This document shows positions 41,611 to 48,537 of a DNA stretch of 56,859 bases, in pieces (the first letter of the stretch is position 1; every line of letters begins with the position of its first letter). The notes under the pieces were generated by a model, which was given only the letters and a program-made list of their open reading frames with translations, was not told where the DNA came from and searched no databases. The translations under genes were made by a program, and so were the position numbers. This stretch comes from CAZZDA01 sp964652585 (GTDB lineage Bacteria; Patescibacteriota; Patescibacteriia; UBA1544): assembly GCA_964652585.1 (NCBI GenBank), contig CAZZDA010000001.1:1-56859 (forward strand), given 5' to 3'.

Positions 41611-41682
41611 GCGGTCGTTCCATCCATTCGACAAGCTCAGGACAGGCTTATGGTCGATATGGTTGAGAGTGGTGCGACCGCT
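41611..41682. repeat. AGCGGTCG palindromic element interrupted by another repeat (copy 4)
   Basis: gcggtcgttcca and ggttgagagtggtgcgaccgct are the two arms of the 49-bp element. The middle is replaced by tccattcgacaagctcagga and a short remainder, the segment also present in the tsaC insertion. It sits 13 bp upstream of the parA start, probably in its promoter or leader. Confidence 0.8.
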
Positions 41683-41733
41683 AATAAAACTTTTTACTTT
41701 TGCTATTTGTAAGTATACAATGAACGCCTACCT

Positions 41734-41762
41734 TTGACAATGTGAAAGAAATTCAGTACACT
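41734..41762 (+). promoter_or_regulatory. Promoter of tRNA-Leu
   Basis: TTGACA at 41734-41739, 17-bp spacer with GAAAGA, TACACT at 41757-41762, 25 bp before the tRNA. Confidence 0.7.
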
Positions 41763-41787
41763 AGCCGTGCCACAATGTTAAGTTATT

Positions 41788-41872
41788 GCCGGAGTGGTGA
41801 AATTGGTAGACACGTACGACTCAAAATCGTATGCCGCAAGGCGTGTGGGTTCAAGTCCCACCTCCGGCACCA
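41788..41872 (+). tRNA. tRNA-Leu (anticodon CAA)
   Basis: Class II tRNA, acceptor gccggag/ctccggc, anticodon stem tacga/tcgta with loop CTCAAAA (anticodon CAA, reading UUG), long variable arm, T-loop ttcaagt, and a genome-encoded CCA at 41870-41872. Confidence 0.95.
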
Positions 41873-41904
41873 AAGCATATTTAATTTCTCTTATCAACAA
41901 GTCT

Positions 41905-42174
41905 ATGAAACTTTTGCGTATATTAAAAGGTATTGTTTTATCAATTGGTGTAGGGTTTGGAGCAGCATTTGTATCAGCCATTATTTTAGCAGTAATAAAT
42001 ATTTATCTCTCCGGTCACGGTAATGATATTTTTGATAAAGATATATTCAATGGTCCTGTATTGTATGGCGGGATAGATGATATTATATTAATTGTTGTTT
42101 CATTGAGCGCTATGGTAGCAACATTTATTCTTTATATACGCCGGAAAAATAAAAAAAGTCCTTCTGTACAGTAA
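41905..42174 (+). CDS. Small two-helix membrane protein
   Basis: 89 residues from ATG 41905. The open frame runs back through the tRNA, which cannot be coding, so the first ATG after it is taken. Two hydrophobic helices (about 9-32 and 60-77) flank a polar loop (SGHGNDIFDKDIFNGPVLY), and the C-terminus is basic (RRKNKKS). Not recognised. It starts 32 bp after the tRNA-Leu CCA, with no separate promoter seen, so it may depend on read-through. A terminator follows at 42190-42222. Confidence 0.65.
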   Translation: MKLLRILKGIVLSIGVGFGAAFVSAIILAVINIYLSGHGNDIFDKDIFNGPVLYGGIDDIILIVVSLSAMVATFILYIRRKNKKSPSVQ

Positions 42175-42189
42175 TATACAGTATCACTC

Positions 42190-42222
42190 AATAAAAACCC
42201 GAGTATATGCTCGGATTTTTTT
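42190..42222. terminator. Bidirectional terminator between converging genes
   Basis: aaaaacccgag-tatatg-ctcggattttttt: A-run, 5-bp GC stem, T-run, between the small membrane protein and idi. Confidence 0.75.
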
Positions 42223-42231
42223 ATATGAGAC

Positions 42232-42741
42232 TTATAGATAGGCAAGAACTTTATCCAAAGAAACTTTAAACCAATAAGTGTAGTTTTCCGGATGTTGTGT
42301 TATATCGTTTTTTAATTCATCTATTCCTATCCATTTCCAATCGTCTGCTTCTTGCACGTTTGGTTTCGGCTCGCCGTCATATGTACCAATAAACACATGA
42401 TCAAATTCATGTTCAGTGAGTCCGTTGTCAAACGATTTTTTATACGTAAAGGTAAAGAGTTCTTTAAGCTCGCAATCAAAGCCCATTTCTTCTTTAAGCC
42501 GTTTGTGCGCTGCTGCTTCCGTATCTTCTCCGGGGCATGGATGACTACAGCAGGTGTTCGTCCAAAGTCCTCCGGAGTGATATTTACTCGCCACACGCTT
42601 TTGGAGCATCATCTCGCCACGAAAGTTAAAAATGAAAATAGAAAAACAACGATGGAGTATTCCTTTTTGATGCACGTTCATTTTTTCTCCTGTGCCAATT
42701 TGATTATCGTGTTCGTCAACTAGGATGATATTGTCCGCCAT
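42232..42741 (-). CDS. idi: Type I isopentenyl-diphosphate delta-isomerase
   Basis: 169 residues, a Nudix-fold enzyme. ILVDEHDNQIGTGEKMNVH at the start, the metal/catalytic Cys segment WTNTCCSHPCPGE (about 60-72), the Nudix-like helix AAHKRLKEEMGFDC and the EHEFDHVF strand identify type I IDI, which interconverts IPP and DMAPP. No other isoprenoid gene is in the window, so it may act on scavenged precursors. Palindromes at 42753-42772 and 42785-42802 precede the gene. ATG 42741 follows ttcaatatata with no Shine-Dalgarno. Confidence 0.93.
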   Translation of the reverse strand: MADNIILVDEHDNQIGTGEKMNVHQKGILHRCFSIFIFNFRGEMMLQKRVASKYHSGGLWTNTCCSHPCPGEDTEAAAHKRLKEEMGFDCELKELFTFTYKKSFDNGLTEHEFDHVFIGTYDGEPKPNVQEADDWKWIGIDELKNDITQHPENYTYWFKVSLDKVLAYL

Positions 42742-42752
42742 ATATATTGAAA

Positions 42753-42802
42753 CCTGCCTGCCGGCAGGCAGGTACTTATTTAATTACGTAATTAATTACG
42801 TA
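42753..42802. repeat. Two perfect palindromes upstream of idi
   Basis: cctgcctgccggcaggcagg (20 bp, 42753-42772) and tacgtaattaattacgta (18 bp, 42785-42802), both without spacer. They lie within 62 bp of the idi start. Operators or repeat remnants; no evidence decides. Confidence 0.55.
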
Positions 42803-42904
42803 CATCACTCAAAAAAGTATAGCAGACTTTTTCTCCGTCTCAAACTGGTAATTTTTCTTCCATCTGCTATACTCTCTACAAGTTAATTCCTATATACTAT
42901 CACT

Positions 42905-43234
42905 ATGGACCAACAAAAATGGAAAGAAACCCTTGGCATGATCAAAGAGAGTTTTGAAGTGGAAGACAATGGCAGCGAACATTCGGATGAGTATGGCGGT
43001 ATTGATACTGAATACGTCGTTTTCCAAGGTCCTATAGGAAAAATGAGGCTGGAATTTATCACCAAGCCGGTTGTTTTGGATAAACAAACAACGTATTCCC
43101 GAAGAATAGGGTCTGAAACTACCGTTGAATATATTTACAGCCCTGATGAAAAAATTCAAAAACTCATGGTCTACACGTGGAGCGATGAGAAGGACGATTG
43201 GATAGAAGTTGACTCGGATAGTTTGAATTTGTAA
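42905..43234 (+). CDS. Conserved-looking hypothetical protein (109 residues)
   Basis: Acidic soluble protein with an alternating beta pattern (YVVFQGPIGKMRLEFITKP, TTVEYIYSPDEK, KLMVYTWSDEKDDW). No signal or membrane segment. Family not recognised. ATG 42905 lies close after tatactatcact, so the mRNA may be nearly leaderless. It converges with the next gene, with a terminator between them. Confidence 0.75.
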   Translation: MDQQKWKETLGMIKESFEVEDNGSEHSDEYGGIDTEYVVFQGPIGKMRLEFITKPVVLDKQTTYSRRIGSETTVEYIYSPDEKIQKLMVYTWSDEKDDWIEVDSDSLNL

Positions 43235-43242
43235 ATAAAGAA

Positions 43243-43286
43243 GCAAAAAAACACCCTATTAATGGATGTAGAGGTGTTTTTTATTT
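43243..43286. terminator. Bidirectional terminator
   Basis: aaaaaaacacc, a 17-nt loop, ggtgttttttattttg: mirrored A- and T-runs between two converging genes. Confidence 0.7.
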
Positions 43287-43292
43287 TGTTAT

Positions 43293-43673
43293 TTAGTTTA
43301 CCACTTCAATTGATTCTCTTGGTATAGGACCAAGAAAAGCCACTACTCCATGAAATTTTTTATCCGGTCCGGTAAAACGAGGTACCACTTGACGTGCTAC
43401 ATCACCTCGAATACGCACTTTTATTCTCTCCCCCTCTTCTCCAGAAGGAAGATATGGCTCTCTACCTATAGTTCCCGCAATAATACGTTCATTCGTAAGC
43501 CATGAGCTATGCGGTTGGAGACCGTTTTGTAACTCTTGTTCAAATTGTCCCGGAACCGTAACAATAGGCCTTTCTCCTTTTTCAAGTAATTGCTGAATAT
43601 ACTCTTGCGCTTCTTCAGGATCTTCAATTGACGGAATGTCAGGCTGTATAGTACCTCGTTCACGATATGCCAT
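43293..43673 (-). CDS. Hypothetical soluble protein (126 residues)
   Basis: A helical start (EDPEEAQEYIQQLLEKG) is followed by a beta-rich region (IVTVPGQFEQEL, RIKVRIRGDVARQVVPRF). No membrane segment or signal. Not recognised. It starts 5 bp after the stop of the GIY-YIG gene upstream and is probably cotranscribed with it. The reading frame and codon pattern look genuine, but I have no family evidence. Confidence 0.65.
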   Translation of the reverse strand: MAYRERGTIQPDIPSIEDPEEAQEYIQQLLEKGERPIVTVPGQFEQELQNGLQPHSSWLTNERIIAGTIGREPYLPSGEEGERIKVRIRGDVARQVVPRFTGPDKKFHGVVAFLGPIPRESIEVVN

Positions 43674-43678
43674 ATTTG

Positions 43679-43951
43679 TTATATGTTTATTATGCTTTTT
43701 GTTGGATGATTAAATGCAATGAGATTTTCTTTCTTGATCTTTGTCCACCCTTTGATTTGTTTTTCTCTTTTTCTTGCCTCACTTAAGCTCACAAATTCTT
43801 CAAAATAGACAACTTTTACCGGTCGTCTTTGTCTTGTATATTGTGCTCCCATTCCTTGATTGTGTTTGATTTCTCGTGCCTTGAGATCAATACATGAACC
43901 TGTGTAAAGAGAATTATCACTGCATCTTGCTAGATAAACAAAGTATGTCAT
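43679..43951 (-). CDS. Small stand-alone GIY-YIG nuclease-domain protein
   Basis: 90 residues. YFVYLARC is the GIY half, SLYTGSC the YIG half (near residue 15), followed by DLKAREIKH with the conserved Arg, and VVYFEEF with the candidate catalytic Glu. UPF0213-like. Unlike the copy at 4988 I found no convincing inverted repeats at its ends. It lies 190 bp from a tRNA gene and directly upstream of an unrecognised gene. The spacer to the tRNA carries a repeat (43991-44038). Confidence 0.88.
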   Translation of the reverse strand: MTYFVYLARCSDNSLYTGSCIDLKAREIKHNQGMGAQYTRQRRPVKVVYFEEFVSLSEARKREKQIKGWTKIKKENLIAFNHPTKSIINI

Positions 43952-43990
43952 GTATGCAATTAAATATCATCTCGAATTATACCTTATGAC

Positions 43991-44038
43991 GTCCTTCGAC
44001 TTCGCCAGTTCGACAGGCTCACTGACTTCGTTCAGGAC
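43991..44038. repeat. GTCCTTCGAC/GACAGGCTCA-type repeat
   Basis: gtccttcgacttcgccagtt then cgacaggctcactgacttcg then ttcaggac: imperfect inverted symmetry (gtcct/aggac). The tcgacaggctca segment resembles the tcgacaagctcagga blocks at 30711 and 41627. Confidence 0.55.
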
Positions 44039-44140
44039 ATTCAACTCGCTAGAGATAGATTACATAGTGCTAGCACCATTGAGTGAATAAAAGAGACCGT
44101 TTGGTGGGACACCATGAGCGAGCGAAGCGAGTCGAATGGT

Positions 44141-44213
<73 letters not shown>

Positions 44214-44323
44214 ATTTTAAAAAGTTGCGTAGACAGTACTAGTATACTGTCTTGCAAAAAAATATCAATATGCTATGCTGGTTACCGCTACAGCATACGG
44301 ATAAAAACTCTGTTTGTCAACGA

Positions 44324-44400
44324 CGCGGGGTGGAGCAGTCTGGCAGCTCGTCTGGCTCATAACCAGAAGGTCGAGGGTTCAAATCCCTCCCCCGCAACCA
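44324..44400 (+). tRNA. Initiator tRNA-fMet (anticodon CAU)
   Basis: Starts with C (cgcgggg) opposite A at the end of the acceptor (ccccgca), the C1:A72 mismatch that marks bacterial initiator tRNA. Anticodon loop CTCATAA, encoded CCA at 44398-44400. A promoter-like TTGCAA/TATGCT pair precedes it, divergent from the other CAU tRNA. Confidence 0.95.
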
Positions 44401-44437
44401 AAGAGTCCTTAAGGTTTTTCTTAGGGATTTTTTTGTA
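44401..44437 (+). terminator. Terminator after tRNA-fMet
   Basis: tccttaag-gttttt-cttaggga followed by seven T. Confidence 0.7.
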
Positions 44438-44510
44438 TGAATATCTGATTATAAAAAAGAGGCAGTCCAATTGAGATGCCTCATATGCATTAGGTTGTGT
44501 AAGGAACAAT

Positions 44511-46085
44511 TTATACAACTTCCTGTGAAGCTAGTGCGGTGCGATTGCGCTTCCAGCTTTCCATGCGGTTGAGCGCGTTCACATAGGCATTAGCTGACGC
44601 AATCACGATATCAGTACTGGAACCTTGTCCGGTAATTACTCTTTCAGGGTGTACATCGGGAGAATGTTGTTCTGCAATTTTAACCATTACCTCGGCCTGA
44701 GCATCCGTACCGCTGGTGATCGCCTTGACCACATACGCCTTGAGCACGGCACTACTTTCCACAATCTCCTTGATGGCGTGAAAACAAGCGTCCACCGGTC
44801 CATCACCGTTTGACGTCACTTCCAACTCTTCGCCTTCCACTTTCATACGAACAGTGGCCGTGGGTTGCATCTCCGAACCCGAGCGCGTATCCACAAAAGT
44901 GAGAGTGAAATAATCCGACTTGCGGTGTACCACCTCATTAACTACCGCTTCCACATCTTCGTCAAACACGTACTTCTTCTTGTCGCACAGACTCATAAAA
45001 CGTATGTATGCATTTTCTATCTGCCCTTTATCAAGAACATGGCCAAGTTCCATCAGCTTATCAGTGAAGGCGTGACGGCCGGAGTGCTTACCCAAAACGA
45101 TAGTGCTGCTTGGCTGTCCGATTGATTCCGGAGTCATAATCTCATAGGTAGCCCGGTGCTTGAGTACCCCGTCCTGATGAATACCTGCTTCATGGGCAAA
45201 TGCATTAGCGCCAACTATGGCTTTATTTGCCTGCACAACCATTCCGGACATCTCAGACACCAGCCTTGAGGTATGGTAGATCTCTTGGATATTAACTGCG
45301 GTAGTAAATGGGAAGAAATCTGCTCGGGTGCGCAACGCCATCACCACCTCTTCCAAAGAGGCGTTGCCGGCCCGTTCACCAAGACCATTCACCGTGCATT
45401 CCACCTGACGAGCACCAGCCTGAATAGCCGCCAAGGAATTGGCAACAGCTAATCCAAGATCATTGTGGCAATGAACGGAGATTATCGCATTGTCAATGTT
45501 GACCACCTTTTCCTTCAGTGTACGAATCAGCCGGTAGAACTCCTCGGGTACCGTATACCCAACCGTATCCGGAATGTTGATTACTTTCGCACCAGCATTG
45601 ATCACCGCCTCAACCACCTCGCACAGATAGACAACATCAGTGCGCGCCGCGTCCTCGGGGGAGAATTCAACGTTGTCCGTGAGGCTCGCCGCCAGCTCCA
45701 CCATCTTCGCTGCCTGAACAAGCGCGGCTTCACGGCTCATGTGTAGCTTGTGTTCTAGATGGAGATTGGAAGTCGCCAAGAAGGTGTGGATGCGCGGATG
45801 CTCAGACAGCTGCACCGCCTCCCACGCCCGATGAATATCTCCTTCCCGCGCTCGTGCCAAAGCAGCAATCTGTGGACCATCTATCTCACCGGCTATACGC
45901 TGGACGGCGTCAAAATCGCCGTCAGAGGCAATAGGGAAACCCGCCTCGATAATATCAACTCCGAGCCGTACGAGCCGATGAGCAACACGCAACTTCTGGC
46001 CGGTATTCATGGAAGCGCCGGGCGACTGCTCCCCATCTCGCAAAGTAGTGTCAAAGATGTCAACCTTTTCCTGTTGTGTTGTCAT
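44511..46085 (-). CDS. leuA: 2-isopropylmalate synthase
   Basis: 524 residues, full-length LeuA with its C-terminal allosteric domain. FDTTLRDGEQSPG (11-23) holds the metal-binding and catalytic residues, SVHCHNDLGLAVANS carries the HxH metal ligands near 205, and GKHSGRHAF lies near 345. LeuA condenses acetyl-CoA with 2-oxoisovalerate, the first step of leucine synthesis. It has a strong Shine-Dalgarno (gaggagagag), no in-frame repeats and looks more GC-rich than its neighbours. No other leucine gene is in the window. The upstream 380 bp carry a promoter, a Leu-rich leader peptide and a terminator, indicating attenuation. Horizontal acquisition of gene plus control region is likely. Confidence 0.96.
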   Translation of the reverse strand: MTTQQEKVDIFDTTLRDGEQSPGASMNTGQKLRVAHRLVRLGVDIIEAGFPIASDGDFDAVQRIAGEIDGPQIAALARAREGDIHRAWEAVQLSEHPRIHTFLATSNLHLEHKLHMSREAALVQAAKMVELAASLTDNVEFSPEDAARTDVVYLCEVVEAVINAGAKVINIPDTVGYTVPEEFYRLIRTLKEKVVNIDNAIISVHCHNDLGLAVANSLAAIQAGARQVECTVNGLGERAGNASLEEVVMALRTRADFFPFTTAVNIQEIYHTSRLVSEMSGMVVQANKAIVGANAFAHEAGIHQDGVLKHRATYEIMTPESIGQPSSTIVLGKHSGRHAFTDKLMELGHVLDKGQIENAYIRFMSLCDKKKYVFDEDVEAVVNEVVHRKSDYFTLTFVDTRSGSEMQPTATVRMKVEGEELEVTSNGDGPVDACFHAIKEIVESSAVLKAYVVKAITSGTDAQAEVMVKIAEQHSPDVHPERVITGQGSSTDIVIASANAYVNALNRMESWKRNRTALASQEVV

Positions 46086-46318
46086 AACTCTCTCCTCTAG
46101 TGTGTGTTACAACGAAAACTTCTGTTCGCTATTCTATTGTCAAGGTACTAAAGGAACATCTGAAAAACTCCGAAGTTGCTCTTTTTTATTATTTTTCCCT
46201 TCAACTTCTTTATCAAAAAGCTAAAAATACTCTGCATTTCCACGATTTTCGCTTCATCGTTGAAGAAAAAAATCTCTAAAAATTAGCACATCCGTAGTTT
46301 TTCAGATATTCCTAAACT

Positions 46319-46344
46319 AAAAAACCACCCTTCTCTTGGGTGGC
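46319..46344 (-). terminator. Attenuator terminator of leuA
   Basis: Minus strand GCCACCC-aagagaa-GGGTGGT followed by six T. Its 5' arm GCCACCC is perfectly complementary to GGGTGGC at 46396-46402 inside the leader-peptide gene, so an alternative (anti-terminator) pairing exists. Between it and leuA (46086-46318) I see no gene. Confidence 0.85.
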
Positions 46345-46367
46345 AAACCTTTTGTATTTTCTTTCTA

Positions 46368-46460
46368 TCAACTAGTTTGATACATACGAAAACGAGCCAC
46401 CCGTAAAGGCAGTAACAACAATGAAGCTAGCAATAAATTGTGTCGGTTAGCTTGTTTCAT
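46368..46460 (-). CDS. Leucine-rich leader peptide of leuA
   Basis: A 30-codon frame starting ATG 46460 and ending TGA 46368. Eight of eleven consecutive codons (residues 9-19) are leucine, read as LLLASLLLLPL, using TTA, TTG, CTA and CTG. The anti-terminator strand GGGTGGC lies directly after the last Leu codon. The -10 box ends 10 bp before the ATG, so transcription would start a few bases upstream and the mRNA is leaderless or nearly so. The layout matches leader peptides of leucine operons: stalling at Leu codons when charged tRNA-Leu is scarce would favour the anti-terminator. There is no homology claim; the call rests on architecture. Confidence 0.8.
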   Translation of the reverse strand: MKQANRHNLLLASLLLLPLRVARFRMYQTS

Positions 46461-46470
46461 ATATAATCCC

Positions 46471-46498
46471 ATTATAGACGTTTTTGATGTATTGTCAA
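46471..46498 (-). promoter_or_regulatory. Consensus sigma-70 promoter of the leuA leader
   Basis: Minus strand TTGACA (46493-46498), 16-bp spacer, TATAAT (46471-46476). Both hexamers are perfect consensus, which is unusual in this window. Confidence 0.88.
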
Positions 46499-46511
46499 TG
46501 CACCTGCAACT

Positions 46512-46546
46512 AAAAATCCTCAAGGAATACCTTGAGGATTTTTTTG
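46512..46546. terminator. Bidirectional terminator after the M16 peptidase gene
   Basis: aaaaatcctcaagg-aata-ccttgaggattttttt: 10-bp stem with A- and T-runs on both sides. It isolates the leuA promoter from upstream transcription. Confidence 0.9.
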
Positions 46547-46566
46547 TAAAATAAACAGATACTCTA

Positions 46567-47841
46567 CTACTTCGCAACAGCAATCAGTTTTTTAAACGGC
46601 TTAGTGTTTTTGTACGGCCCGATCATGGCAAGTGTGAGGCGAGCAGGAATCATCACTTTTTTTGCCACTTCCTGAATATCCGCAAGCGTTACTTTTTCCA
46701 ACTGCTTCATTTTTTGTTCCGGGGTCAATACTTTCTTTGTTAAAAGCGCTTGTTTCGCAAACCACTCCGCCAAAGCGGAAGAGTCTTCCAGCGCTAATAT
46801 CATTTTACCCGCATAGTATTGCTTCGCTTTTTTAAGTTCTGCTGCGGTTACACCTTTTTCTCTCACCTGATAAAGCTCTTTTAAGATGAGTTCTAACGCC
46901 GGTATAATACGCTTGCTATCAAGACCCGCATGCACTTCAAAATTACCCCTGTCTTCATACACGGTCATACCTGCTCGTATCAGATAGCACAATCCCTTAC
47001 GCTCACGCACGCGAATAAAGAGACGCGAGCTCATGTTCCCACCCATAATAGTGCTCAAGAGCTGCAAAGCGGGAAGCTGTGAGCTGGTGTAACCAAACGC
47101 GGGCCAGCCGAGCATCACTTGTGTTTGATTTGTATCTCTATAAAGACATTTCACTCGGGGATTTTTTTGATCTACCGTAAAAGGTTTATATGTCCGCAAC
47201 TTCTTTTGTATTGTGTTTTTGTTTCCAAAATACTGCTCTACTTGCTTTTCAATGTCATCCGTTATTTTCCCTCCAATCGCTAGCACCGCATTATGTGGCT
47301 GATAAAAATGATTCTTATAGGCAAGCATTTTTTCTCGCTGCATGGTGTCCACGGTCTTTTCCGATCCTGCAATATTCCATCCCAAAGTTGAGCCGGAAAA
47401 CATTGCGCTTTCAAAAATATCTCCTATATACATAAGCGGATTGTCTTCGTACATGCGAATCTCTTCTTTAATAACTCCGCGCTCTCTATCAAGTTCTTTT
47501 GCGTCAAACTTTGATCGATAAAGCATATCTGAGAGCATGTCCAATGCCAATCCTATTTTTGGTGCGGCGACTTTAATGTAGTAGCCCGTATGATCCTTGC
47601 CAGTAAACGCATTAAATTCCGCGCCAACACTATCAAGCTCTTTTGATATTGCAAGAGTGTTGGGACGCTTCTTTGTTCCCTTGAACATCAAGTGCTCCAA
47701 GAAATGCGAAACTCCATTTAAAGATTTCGTTTCATAGCGCGAACCAACTTTGTAGAGTATAAGCACCGTTACTGCCGCGGTATCTTCGCGAGGCACCACA
47801 ACTGCCCGCATGCCGTTTTTGAGTTGAAATCTCTTATACAT
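46567..47841 (-). CDS. M16 family zinc metallopeptidase
   Basis: 424 residues. The inverted zinc motif HFLEH lies at 46-50, with the third ligand glutamate expected in ERGVIKEEIRMYEDN near 125. The second half has the M16 companion-domain features (SSRLFIRVRERKGLCY, near 285). This matches the ~45 kDa mitochondrial-processing-peptidase-like enzymes common in bacteria (PqqL/YmxG type). Cytoplasmic, no signal sequence. It follows a small exported protein gene by 7 bp on the same strand. Confidence 0.93.
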   Translation of the reverse strand: MYKRFQLKNGMRAVVVPREDTAAVTVLILYKVGSRYETKSLNGVSHFLEHLMFKGTKKRPNTLAISKELDSVGAEFNAFTGKDHTGYYIKVAAPKIGLALDMLSDMLYRSKFDAKELDRERGVIKEEIRMYEDNPLMYIGDIFESAMFSGSTLGWNIAGSEKTVDTMQREKMLAYKNHFYQPHNAVLAIGGKITDDIEKQVEQYFGNKNTIQKKLRTYKPFTVDQKNPRVKCLYRDTNQTQVMLGWPAFGYTSSQLPALQLLSTIMGGNMSSRLFIRVRERKGLCYLIRAGMTVYEDRGNFEVHAGLDSKRIIPALELILKELYQVREKGVTAAELKKAKQYYAGKMILALEDSSALAEWFAKQALLTKKVLTPEQKMKQLEKVTLADIQEVAKKVMIPARLTLAMIGPYKNTKPFKKLIAVAK

Positions 47842-47848
47842 ATTTATC

Positions 47849-48469
47849 TTATTTTTTTAAGAAAAAGAGTAGCAACACCGTGGCAATGATTAAAAGACCT
47901 CCAAGTACAAAAGGTAGTAAAGGTAGTTTCAATGCGGCGTCGTCGTCATCGTCATTGTATGTAGTATTGTTTTCGCTGTTCTCCATCTTACTATCACTAG
48001 TTCCGCGGTTATCAATACCACTTATTGATTCTTCGAGATTGTATGCAACAAATGTATTGTTATATTGTATCAGTTGAACCGTGCCGCTAATTCTATCCCC
48101 TTGTTCAAAGATATCTCCCTGCTTGGCAAGTAATTGATCTAACACTATTTCATTATTCTCATTAAGTTGAAATTGATTTTTATAAGAATTTGGGCCATCT
48201 GCCGGCCCTTCACTCGGCACGCAGGAAAGTGATTCTATATATACGGAAAGTACATATCGCGCACCCCTTTCAGGTACAAAGGCGCCTACCGGGCAGTTAT
48301 TATCTTTAACACACGGGTCTTCAAAGGCTTCATGAAAACTCGCTGAGATGATAGTTCCCTCAATATCACACGATCCGGTCGCATCAAATGCAACACGAGA
48401 TGCAGACACAGAGCCGCTTACTGCCAGTAATAAAACACCGACTGAAAAAGCAAGGAGTATTTTTCTCAT
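47849..48469 (-). CDS. Exported protein with C-terminal membrane anchor
   Basis: 206 residues: signal peptide (about 1-23, ILLAFSVGVLLLAVSGSVSA), a domain with six cysteines that may form disulfides (about 30-150), an Asn/Asp-rich spacer (DDDDDAALK) and a C-terminal helix (about 183-203) ending FFLKK. Family not recognised. It is directly upstream of the M16 peptidase gene. Likely an extracytoplasmic membrane-tethered protein. Confidence 0.75.
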   Translation of the reverse strand: MRKILLAFSVGVLLLAVSGSVSASRVAFDATGSCDIEGTIISASFHEAFEDPCVKDNNCPVGAFVPERGARYVLSVYIESLSCVPSEGPADGPNSYKNQFQLNENNEIVLDQLLAKQGDIFEQGDRISGTVQLIQYNNTFVAYNLEESISGIDNRGTSDSKMENSENNTTYNDDDDDAALKLPLLPFVLGGLLIIATVLLLFFLKK

Positions 48470-48537
48470 AGAAGTAAGAAGAAATTAATTTGCCGGCTTA
48501 CGAAGTCCTTTGAACTTCGTAAGTCAAAATATTAAGA

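Noticed and set aside
46368..46583. 71-codon protein frame through the leuA promoter
   Set aside because: Its first part would overlap the -35 and -10 boxes and the preceding terminator. Only the last 30 codons, from ATG 46460, make sense as a leader peptide.
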